Position numbers and translations under genes: made by a program
Source of the DNA: JAXLYE01 sp046351595
Lineage (GTDB): Bacteria; Myxococcota_A; Polyangia; Palsa-1104; JAEUJZ01
Length of the DNA stretch: 64,000 nucleotides
NCBI GenBank assembly: GCA_046351595.1
Contig: JAXLYE010000001.1
Span: 744,001 to 808,000 of the forward strand
Direction of reading: 5' to 3'
The notes under the pieces: generated by a model
Told to the model about the DNA's origin: nothing
Seen by the model: only the letters and a program-made list of their open reading frames with translations
Databases searched by the model: none
Shown: piece by piece, positions 6,961 to 14,223 of the stretch
Layout of the letters: the number at the start of each line of letters is the position of its first letter
How positions within the stretch are numbered: position 1 is the stretch's first letter

Positions 6961-8601
6961 TCATCGGGCGACGCCGGAGGCGCGCTGGCCGCGGGTCGCA
7001 AGGCCCAGCCGACCGAGCCGCCACAGCCAGGTCGCGACCTCGGTGGGCGACAGGTGGACAAAGACCTTGCGGTAGACCGCGGGGTGGCGCGCCGCCGCAT
7101 CGAGCATGAAGCGCACGAAGGTCGCGGCGTCGAAGTCGTCCTTGAGGAAGGCGGCGTAGGTCTTCTGCCCCATCGCGTGCAGCGCCGCGAACGCCGCGTC
7201 GAGGAGCTGGTTGATGCCCTCGGGCTCGTCGACCGGCTCGTCCTCGGGCGGCGACATCATCAGCGTCAGGCCGCCCAGCACCTGCAGCGCCGGCGGCTCG
7301 CGCCACAGCGAAGACAGCGTCGCCCGATCGAGCTGGTCGTCGCGCAGGCAGCGCAAGAGCCCCTGCGTCACCGGCCAGAACGAGCGGATCATCGAGCCGA
7401 AGCCGCAGAACGTCAGCGGCGAGTGCCGCCCGGCGGCGTCACCGACGAGGAAGACGCGGTCGCTCGGCGCCGCCGGCATGGGCCCGAGGCGGGTGTAGGC
7501 CGGGATGTAGCCGTAGGTCGGCCGCAAGAGCCGCAGCGGCCCGCGCTTGTAGCGCGGCAGCGTCTCGAAGAAGCGCTCGTACAGCGACAAGAGCGGGTAC
7601 GGCCCGACGCGGTCGAGGCAGCGCGGCCGGGCGTAGTAGAACAGGTACACGGTCATGCGCCGGCTCGGCTGGTCGGCGTCCTCGGGCGCGGGCGGCGCCG
7701 GGAAGCCCTCCCAGATGTGCTGCTGGCCGGCCTCGATGCCCTCGGTGGTCACCAGGATCTCGCCGACGCTCGGATCCATCTCGAGCGGGCCGCTGCCCAG
7801 CTGCAGCCCGTCGAGCACCCCGCCCACCGTCGGGCAGCACAGGTCGAAGCGGGCGTGCGGGCTGGCGGCGCCCAGGCCGTCGATGAACAGCCGCGCGCGC
7901 AGCGTCAGCCCCGCCGCTCCGTCGGGCGCGTCGGCCTCGTCGTCGCGACCTTGCGGCCGGGCGCGGCCCGCCGCCGGGGCCACCGGGCGCACGTGTACGT
8001 CGATGCCGTCGCCATCGCGGAATCGGGCGGGCGAGTAGCCGACCAGCTCGTGGTGATCGAGCAGCACTACGCCGGCCGCCGTCGCGCGCTCGCGCAGCGC
8101 CGTGAGCAGCGCCTCGGCGTCGATGACGCAGTCGAGGACGTCGCGCACGGAGTAGCTGCCGCCGCCGGCGAAGCGGCAGAAGCCGCTCTCGTACTGCATG
8201 CGCACCAGGCGCTCGACCTCGGCCGCGGTGAACAGCCCGGACTCGACGAGCGGCCGCAGCTCGTCGCGCGAGATGTTCCACTCGCGGTGGCCGCAGCCGA
8301 TGCGCCGCCGGTCGAAGACCGCGACGCGGTGCCCGGCCCGGCCGAGGGCCACGGCGTAGATCAGCGACAGCCCGCCGCCGGCCAGCACCACGTCGAAGCG
8401 CGGCGGGGCGGGCGCGCGTGCCGAGCGCCGGCGCGGCGTGATGGCGACCTGGCTGCGGCGGCGGAAGCGCTGGTCCAGGTAGGCGATGTGGCGCAGCGCC
8501 TCGTCGGCGGCGCGCGGGTCGGCGCGGCCGTGCGCAGCGGACGGGTCGGCGAAGGCGGCGGCGGTCAGCGGGAACTGCTTGCGGAGCTCGTCGGGCAGCA
8601 C
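6961..8601 (-). CDS. CruA/CruP-type lycopene cyclase family FAD protein
   Basis: A 546-residue flavoprotein. Near residues 65-95 it has the Rossmann dinucleotide-binding motif DVVLAGGGLSLIYAVALGRAG...DR, then REWNISRDELRPLVESGLF and GGGSYSVRDVLDCVID, which match the WNISR block and following segment of CruA/CruP proteins from green sulfur bacteria and cyanobacteria. The second FAD motif is VFLVGDAAGRHSPLTFCGFGSMIR, and the late INQLLDAAFAALHAMG also matches. CruA cyclises lycopene; CruP is a related protein linked to carotenoid stress handling, so the reaction here is uncertain. The central region contains a Pro/Arg/Asp-rich insertion. The longer reading frame begins at 8637, but an extended -10 ending 7 nt before GTG 8601 argues for the shorter start. 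No carotenoid genes are nearby. Confidence 0.75.
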   Translation of the reverse strand: MLPDELRKQFPLTAAAFADPSAAHGRADPRAADEALRHIAYLDQRFRRRSQVAITPRRRSARAPAPPRFDVVLAGGGLSLIYAVALGRAGHRVAVFDRRRIGCGHREWNISRDELRPLVESGLFTAAEVERLVRMQYESGFCRFAGGGSYSVRDVLDCVIDAEALLTALRERATAAGVVLLDHHELVGYSPARFRDGDGIDVHVRPVAPAAGRARPQGRDDEADAPDGAAGLTLRARLFIDGLGAASPHARFDLCCPTVGGVLDGLQLGSGPLEMDPSVGEILVTTEGIEAGQQHIWEGFPAPPAPEDADQPSRRMTVYLFYYARPRCLDRVGPYPLLSLYERFFETLPRYKRGPLRLLRPTYGYIPAYTRLGPMPAAPSDRVFLVGDAAGRHSPLTFCGFGSMIRSFWPVTQGLLRCLRDDQLDRATLSSLWREPPALQVLGGLTLMMSPPEDEPVDEPEGINQLLDAAFAALHAMGQKTYAAFLKDDFDAATFVRFMLDAAARHPAVYRKVFVHLSPTEVATWLWRLGRLGLATRGQRASGVAR

Positions 8602-8608
8602 GGCCGCG

Positions 8609-8617
8609 AGGGTAGCA
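8609..8617 (-). promoter_or_regulatory. extended -10 promoter of the CruA/CruP-like gene
   Basis: TGcTACCCT on the minus strand ends 7 nt before GTG 8601. If correct, the longer open frame to 8637 is not translated from this transcript. Confidence 0.5.
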
Positions 8618-8681
8618 GCCCGCCCCGTCCGCGTCACCGCACCAGGCGGGTCTAGGTCGTTGTCCTAGCGGGGTCGAGGAA

Positions 8682-9824
8682 CTAGCGGCAGCAGGCCACG
8701 GACTTGATGCGGCTGCAGTCGGTGCTGCTGGTGCCGCCGTTCGCCGTGAGGTAGACGCCGTAGTAGCCCGAGGCGCTCTGCGTCCAGCTGTCGCAACTGG
8801 TGTTGTTCAGGCTGCGCGCCGCGGCCGCCGTGGTGCCCAGCGAGTCGTCCATCCACGCGCCGCCCGCGGGCGGCTGCTCGGCCGAGTGGGCGCGGGCGTA
8901 CTCGACGTAGTGGCACAGGTGCGAGCCGGCGAACTCGGTGGCGCACATCTGGTGCATCTTGATGCGGCCGCCGGCGGCGCCGCCGGTGGTCGCGCGGGTG
9001 AAGCCGGCGACCCGGGTGCGCGCCGGGCTGTTGCAGCAGGCCACGGCCTTGCGGCGGCTGCAGTCGGTGCTCGACATGCCGCCGGCCGCGGTGACGTAGA
9101 TGCCGTAGTAGCCCGAGGCGGTCTGCGTCCAGCTGTCGCAGCTCGTGCCGCCGGCGGTGGCGTTGCGCACAGCGGCGACGCCACCGGCGTGCGACGAGTC
9201 GATCCAGGCGCCGTCGGCGGGCGGGCTCACCGCCGAGGTGCTCAGCGTGTACTCGACGTCGTGGCACAGGTGCGAGCCCGGAAACGCGGCGGCGCACATC
9301 GCGTGCATGCCGATGCGGCCGTTGGTCACCGCGCCGGTCGTGGTGGCGGTGGTGAAGCCCGCGAACGACGACGTCTCTTCGCCGAGCGCGCCGGTGCCGG
9401 CCGGTCCGGTCGGGCCCTGCGGCCCGGGGTCGCCCTTGTCGCCCTTGTCCCCCTTGGCGCCCGCGGGTCCGGCGGTCCCGGGATCCCCCTTCAGGCCCGC
9501 GGGTCCGGCCGGGCCAGCCGGTCCAGCCGGTCCGATCGGGCCGATGGAGCCGGCGGGTCCGGCCGGGCCGACCGCGCCCGCCGGTCCGGTGGCGCCCATC
9601 GGGCCTGCCGCGCCGGTCGGTCCCGCCGGTCCGGGATCCCCTTTGGCGCCCCTTTCGCCCGCGGGTCCGGCCGGCCCGGGGTCGCCCTTGTCCCCCTTGT
9701 CGCCGCGCAGGCCCGCTCCCGGCTCGCCGCCCGGCTGGTTGCAGCCGACGGACGGAGCGCCGAGCAGGGTCCCGCATACAAGCCACGCCAGCCGAGTCGT
9801 CGTTCGCGAAGAGATGAGGTCCAT
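8682..9824 (-). CDS. collagen-like repeat lipoprotein with duplicated Cys-rich C-terminal domain
   Basis: A 380-residue exported protein. Residues 1-28 are a lipoprotein signal (SRTTTRLAWLVC...SVGC, lipidated Cys near 28). Residues about 35-145 are continuous Gly-X-Y triplets rich in GPA, GDK and GEx, able to form a bacterial collagen triple helix. The rest is a tandem pair of homologous domains of about 110 residues. Each runs from a GRIxMHxMCA motif through SHLCHxVEY, a Trp-Ile/Met-Asp, SCDSWTQ and SGYYG to DCSRxKxVACC. The repeated six or so Cys per domain suggest disulfide-bonded lectin-like or trimerising heads. It probably projects from the outer membrane as a trimeric stalk with two heads. 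The gene stands alone between divergently unrelated neighbours. Confidence 0.85.
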   Translation of the reverse strand: MDLISSRTTTRLAWLVCGTLLGAPSVGCNQPGGEPGAGLRGDKGDKGDPGPAGPAGERGAKGDPGPAGPTGAAGPMGATGPAGAVGPAGPAGSIGPIGPAGPAGPAGPAGLKGDPGTAGPAGAKGDKGDKGDPGPQGPTGPAGTGALGEETSSFAGFTTATTTGAVTNGRIGMHAMCAAAFPGSHLCHDVEYTLSTSAVSPPADGAWIDSSHAGGVAAVRNATAGGTSCDSWTQTASGYYGIYVTAAGGMSSTDCSRRKAVACCNSPARTRVAGFTRATTGGAAGGRIKMHQMCATEFAGSHLCHYVEYARAHSAEQPPAGGAWMDDSLGTTAAAARSLNNTSCDSWTQSASGYYGVYLTANGGTSSTDCSRIKSVACCR

Positions 9825-9914
9825 GTGGGCGCGGATGTTTGCGACGTCGCGCCGCCCGCGTCAACCCCGAACCGGCGCCCGGCGGCCGAGGATCGAAACC
9901 GGACCGGGCCGCGA

Positions 9915-10583
9915 TCAGGAAGCCGGCTGCACGCTGCGCAGCCCGCCGAGCACCTTGCGCAGCGCGTACATCATGCCGCCCGCCACGAGCGCCCCCAGCC
10001 ACCGCCGCGGCCCGCGGCTCGGCACCGGGTCGTGCGGCTCGGCCTCGGCGAACAGCGCGACCATCGCCTTCTCGAAGGCGCGCAGGTCGTGCGGCCCGCG
10101 GCTGGTCAGCAGGTTGCGGTCGCGCACCACCGGCTCGTCGCTCCACTTCACGCCGGCGTTGCGCAGGTCCTCCTTGATGTTCGGCCACGAGGTCATGTGC
10201 CGCCCGCGCGCCAGCCCGGCCGAGACCAGCACCCACGGACCGTGACACAGCGTCGCGATCGGCTTGCCCGCGCGGTCCATCTCGGAGACAAAGCGCAGCA
10301 CGTCGGGGCTGACGCGCAGGAGGTCGGGGTTGATGTGGCCGCCGGGGATGAGCAGCGCGTCGTAGCGCTGCGGCTCGGCGCCCTTGACCAGGCGGCTGAC
10401 CTTCACCCGCTTTCCCGGCAGGAACAGGTTGTTGCCGCGGATCTTGCCGCGGTGCAAGGACAGGATCTCGACGGTGGCGCCGGCCTTCTCGAGCGCCTTC
10501 AGCGGGCCCGTGAGCTCGACCTGCTCAAAGCCGTCGGTCGCCAGCAGCGCCACCCGGTGCCCTTCCAGCTTCCTTCCGAACAT
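9915..10583 (-). CDS. DJ-1/PfpI family protein
   Basis: The 222-residue protein has the class I glutamine-amidotransferase-like fold of PfpI/YhbO proteins: VALLATDGFEQVE near 11-23 (Glu20 being the acid that polarises the nucleophile), LIPGG 78-82 and ATLCHGPW with the nucleophilic Cys113. The following STHM-like strand is RHMTSWPNIKEDLRNAG. Family members have been described as proteases, chaperones or protein deglycases; none can be assigned here. A C-terminal extension of about 40 residues (GALVAGGMMYALRKVLGG) has a short hydrophobic stretch that might bind membrane. The ATG is preceded by GGAGGGAGG, a very strong ribosome site. Confidence 0.85.
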   Translation of the reverse strand: MFGRKLEGHRVALLATDGFEQVELTGPLKALEKAGATVEILSLHRGKIRGNNLFLPGKRVKVSRLVKGAEPQRYDALLIPGGHINPDLLRVSPDVLRFVSEMDRAGKPIATLCHGPWVLVSAGLARGRHMTSWPNIKEDLRNAGVKWSDEPVVRDRNLLTSRGPHDLRAFEKAMVALFAEAEPHDPVPSRGPRRWLGALVAGGMMYALRKVLGGLRSVQPAS

Positions 10584-10602
10584 GCCTCCCTCCTTCCCTC
10601 GG

Positions 10603-10626
10603 TCTGTCAGGGAATCTGTCAGGGAA
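10603..10626. repeat. 12-bp direct repeat x2 upstream of the DJ-1/PfpI gene
   Basis: TCTGTCAGGGAA is present twice in tandem, 20 bp upstream of the DJ-1/PfpI start codon, so in its leader or promoter. It shares the 12-bp unit length of the repeats inside several coding ends in this window. Confidence 0.85.
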
Positions 10627-10958
10627 TCCGGCTCCGTCCACTAGGAATGTTCCGAACCGGGCTCCCACCATCGAGCTCCCTGATTCCCAGAGCACGCTCG
10701 CCGGTTCGGGGAGCCTGCGGGCTCAACCCGGGAGAATCCTGGTATTCGCGCCGCACGCTGGCTGCCCAGAGGCCGAGATACATACTGCGTAGCGTCTTCC
10801 GTCTCTCGCTCCGAGCTCTCGGTACGCAGGGCTCCGGGGCTTGCTGTGCGTCGGCGCGGGAGCCGCCCTAGGGGGGAGCCCCGGCCGCGTCCGCGCTGCT
10901 CGGGTCCCGCAGCAGCGCGCGGCCGCTGTCGCTGCGCAAGCAGACCGTCGCGCCCCAG
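10627..10958. other. intergenic stretch with a 9-bp inverted repeat, no supported gene
   Basis: This divergent gap is visibly less GC-rich than its surroundings. CCGAACCGG (10652-10660) and CCGGTTCGG (10701-10709) form an inverted repeat around a 40-bp loop. The last part, from the TAG at 10869 onwards, stays open in the frame of the downstream FAD oxidoreductase and encodes SLRKQTVAPQVPKGR-like sequence that fits the N-terminus of that family, but with no usable ATG, GTG or TTG before 10959. Confidence 0.5.
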
Positions 10959-12186
10959 GTGCCCAAGGGCCGCGACCTGCGCCACAGCGACGAGAAGGTC
11001 GACATCAGCGCGCTGAACCAGATCCGCGAGATCGATCCGGTCGGCCGCACCTGCATCGCGGATTCCGGCGTCACCTTCACGGATCTGGTGGCCGCGACCA
11101 TGCGCCACGGGCTGATCCCGATCATCGTGCCCGAGCTCAAGACCATCCCCATCGGCGGCGCGGTGTCCGGCTGCTCGATCGAGTCGAGGTCGTTTCTGCA
11201 CGGCGGCTTCCACGACACGTGCCTGGAGTACGAGGTCATCACCTCGACGGGCGAGGTCCTGACCTGCAGGCCGGACGGGCCGCACAGCCTGCTGTTCAAG
11301 ATGATGCACAGCTCGTTCGGCACGCTGGGCATCCTGTCCAAGCTGCGCTTCCGCCTGACTCCGGCCAAGCCCTATGTGAAGGTGACCTACGAGAAGGACC
11401 CGACCTTCCGGGAGTACGTCGACGCGATCCAGCGCCACTACAGCGCGCAGGACATCGAGCTCATGGACGGCTTCATCCACTCGCCGTCCGAGTACGTGCT
11501 GTGCGCCGGCCAGCTCGTCGACGAGGCGCCGTATAACAGTCAATATGACTGGGTGAAGGTCTACTACCAGACCACGCGCGAGCGGAACGAGGACTACCTG
11601 ACGACCGAGGACTACCTGTTCCGCTACGATCGCGGCGTCACCAACGTGCACCCGCGCTCCGCTGTCGGGCGCTTCTTCCTCGGCAAGCTCCTGGGTTCGT
11701 CGCAGCTCCTGTGGCTGGCCGAGAAGCTGCACTTCCTGCTGGACGACCGGAGTCCGACCGTCATCCTGGATGTATTCATCCCGATCGCGCGCGCCGAGGA
11801 GTTCCTGGATTGGTACAAAAGAGGAGTTCCAGCTCTTCCCGCTGTGGTGCGTGCCCTACCGTCGCGTGCGCGTCTACGAGTGGATCGCCGACGGCTTCGC
11901 GCAGCGCATGCCCGGCGGCGAGTACGCCGAGCTGTTCCTCGACATCGCGATCTACGGGATGAAGCAGCGCGGCGACCGGAACTATCACAAGATCATGGAA
12001 GACAAGCTCCGGGAGCTCGGCGGGATCAAGACGCTGATCTCGCACAACTACTACACCGAAGAGGAGTTCTGGACGATCTGGAATCGGGAGAACTACTCGG
12101 AGGCAAAAGCGCTGGCGGATCCGCACAACGTATTCCGGGATCTGTACACCAAGACCTGCAGGGCGATGCAGGGGCTCCCGGGCTGA
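10959..12186 (+). pseudogene. DIMINUTO/DHCR24-like FAD-binding oxidoreductase, interrupted by a +1 frameshift
   Basis: Two overlapping frames together encode one protein of about 408 residues. The first (from GTG 10959) contains the FAD PP-loop region IVPELKTIPIGGAVSGCSIES, GGFHDTCLEYEVIT and FGTLGILSKLRFRLTP. The second resumes with EEFQLFPLWCVPYRRVRVYEW and ends ISHNYYTEEEFWTIWN...DPHNVFRDLYTKTC. The break is at an A4 run (11817-11820): removing one A restores D-W-Y-K-E-E-F-Q. The family includes eukaryotic sterol delta-24 reductase and plant DIMINUTO as distant members plus many bacterial FAD oxidases. Homologous sequence also extends about 25 codons upstream of GTG 10959, so the 5' end may be damaged too. 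Either this is a recent pseudogene or there is an assembly error. Codon use is slightly less GC-biased than that of neighbours. Confidence 0.75.
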
Positions 12187-12220
12187 GCCGGCGACGCTCA
12201 CAGAGGGAAAGGGAGTGAGG

Positions 12221-14050
12221 ATGGGGACGCGTCCCAACGGCAGCGGCACGGGCGACCGCGGCAGCAGGCTGCGGCGCATCCGGAAGCTCGCGCGCGACAA
12301 GCTCGGGTTCGCGGCGCTGCGGCCGGAGCAGGAGGCGGCGATCCTGTCGGTCCTCGGCGGGCGCGACACGCTGGCGGTGATGCCGACGGGCTCGGGCAAG
12401 TCCGCGGTGTACCAGCTCGCGGCGCTCGTGCTGCCCGGGCCGACGGTCGTGGTCTCGCCGCTGATCGCGCTGCAGCGCGACCAGGTCGAGTCGATCAACA
12501 GCCAGTCCGTGGCGCCGGCCGCGGTGCTCAACTCGACGGTGAGCAGCGGCGATCGGCGCGACGTCTGGGACGGCCTGCTGCAGGGCGAGCTCGAGTTCTT
12601 GTTCCTGGCGCCCGAGCAGTTCAGCCACGAGGCGACGATCGAGCGGCTGCAGGCGGCCCGGCCGTCGCTGTTCGTCATCGACGAGGCGCACTGCATCAGC
12701 GAGTGGGGCCACGACTTCCGGCCCGAGTACCTGCGCCTCGGCGCGGTCATCGAGGCCCTGGGCCGCCCGACGGTGCTGGCCCTGACCGCGACCGCGTCAC
12801 CGGCGGTGCAGCAGGAGATCTGCGAGCGCCTGGGCCTACGCGAGCCGTGCGTCCTGGTCACCGGCTTCGATCGCCCCAACATCCACCTGGCGGTGAAGGT
12901 CTTCGAGGTCGAGAGCGACAAGCGCGCGGTGCTGCTCAGCGAGGTCGAGCGCGCCGAGAAGCCGGGCATCGTCTACGCCTCGAGCCGCCGCCACACCGAG
13001 GAGCTGACCGCGGCGCTGTGCGAGCGCGGCGTGCGCGCCGTCGCCTACCACGCCGGCCTGCGGGCGCGCGAGCGCGAGGACGCGCAGACCGCGTTCATGA
13101 GCGAGGCCGTCGACGTCATCGTCGCGACCTCGGCGTTCGGCATGGGCATCGACAAGCCCAACGTGCGCTTCGTCTTCCACTACGAGGCCTGCGGCTCCAT
13201 CGACTCGTACTACCAGGAGATCGGCCGCGCCGGGCGGGACGGCCAGCCGGCGCGCGCGGTGCTGTTCTACCGGCCCGCGGACCTGGCGGTGCACAAGTTC
13301 TTCGCCGGCAGCGGCAAGCTCAGCGCCGAGCAGATCGAGCGCGTCGCGCAGGCGCTCGCGGAGCAGCCCGGCCCCGTCGACACGCGGGCGCTGACCGCGG
13401 AGACGCAGCTGTCCGGGAGCAAGGTGGCCAAGGCGCTGTCGCGGCTCGCGGACCTGGGCACGGTGGAGACGCTGCCGACCGGCGAGGTGGCCGCGGCGGC
13501 CCCGGCGGCGCCCGCGGCAGGTGACGGCGCGCCCGCGACGAGCCTCCTGGACGCCAAGGAGGCCGCGGCCGAGGCGCTGAGCCAGCAGGAGGCGCGGCAC
13601 GAGCAGGACCTTTTGCGCATCGAGAAGATGCGCGCGTACGCCGAGGCGTTCGGCTGCCGGCGCGAGCTCCTGCTGGGCTACTTCGGCGAGGCGCTCGCGC
13701 CGCCGTGCCGCGGCTGCGACAGCTGCGAGTCCGGGCGCACGCAGGAGCTGCAGCGGCTGTCCCGCATCAAGGTCCGCGCCCACCGCCGCGCCCTCTTGCG
13801 CACCGCCGCCGAGGAGGCCGCGGCCGAGCCGTTCCCGCCGGGCTGCCGCGTGCGGCACAGCGAGTGGGGCCTGGGCACGGTGCAGCGCAAGGAAGCGGAC
13901 AATCTCGTCGTCTCGTTCGAGCAGGTGGGCGAGAAGCTGCTGGCCCTGGCGCTGGTCACCGAGCGGGCGCTGCTCGCGCGCGTCGATCGCAAGGCGCGAG
14001 CCGGCCGCGGGAGCCGGGTGCCGCCCGAGCAGCCGCCCGCCGCGCGCTGA
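12221..14050 (+). CDS. RecQ-family ATP-dependent DNA helicase with C-terminal Tudor/KOW-like extension
   Basis: The 609-residue protein has all superfamily 2 RecQ motifs: MPTGSGKS 54-61 (Walker A), SPLIALQRDQVE, DEAHCISEWGHDFRPEY (DEAH 154-157), LALTATAS, and the second RecA domain with YASSRRHTEELTA, TSAFGMGIDKPNVRFVFHY and QEIGRAGRDG. A zinc site follows (CRREL...PPCRGCDSC). There is no HRDC domain. Instead, near residues 545-590, a segment reading VRHSEWGLGTVQRKEADNLVVSFE resembles the small Tudor/KOW-like domain at the C-terminus of UvrD/PcrA, which binds RNA polymerase. The enzyme should unwind DNA 3' to 5' in recombination and repair. The frame also offers GTG 12215, but ATG 12221 is better spaced from the GGGAAAGGGAG ribosome site. 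Confidence 0.9.
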   Translation: MGTRPNGSGTGDRGSRLRRIRKLARDKLGFAALRPEQEAAILSVLGGRDTLAVMPTGSGKSAVYQLAALVLPGPTVVVSPLIALQRDQVESINSQSVAPAAVLNSTVSSGDRRDVWDGLLQGELEFLFLAPEQFSHEATIERLQAARPSLFVIDEAHCISEWGHDFRPEYLRLGAVIEALGRPTVLALTATASPAVQQEICERLGLREPCVLVTGFDRPNIHLAVKVFEVESDKRAVLLSEVERAEKPGIVYASSRRHTEELTAALCERGVRAVAYHAGLRAREREDAQTAFMSEAVDVIVATSAFGMGIDKPNVRFVFHYEACGSIDSYYQEIGRAGRDGQPARAVLFYRPADLAVHKFFAGSGKLSAEQIERVAQALAEQPGPVDTRALTAETQLSGSKVAKALSRLADLGTVETLPTGEVAAAAPAAPAAGDGAPATSLLDAKEAAAEALSQQEARHEQDLLRIEKMRAYAEAFGCRRELLLGYFGEALAPPCRGCDSCESGRTQELQRLSRIKVRAHRRALLRTAAEEAAAEPFPPGCRVRHSEWGLGTVQRKEADNLVVSFEQVGEKLLALALVTERALLARVDRKARAGRGSRVPPEQPPAAR

Positions 14051-14211
14051 GCCCGCGCACGGCCACGACCCAGGCCGAGGCGGCGCCTTCGACGCTGCCG
14101 CTGAACGCCTCCGTGCGCACGCGCGCCCGCCGGGAGCCCGCGTGACGGCGTGAACGGCCGGGCGCCTGCAGCCGACGCCCGATCGCGCCGCAGCGGACCG
14201 CCGGCTGCCGC

Positions 14212-14217
14212 TATGCT
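14212..14217 (+). promoter_or_regulatory. -10 box of the 14224 lipoprotein gene
   Basis: TATGCT ends 6 nt before ATG 14224 and no ribosome site is present, predicting a leaderless mRNA. The 14051-14211 gap holds nothing else that I can see. Confidence 0.45.
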
Positions 14218-14223
14218 GCGCGC

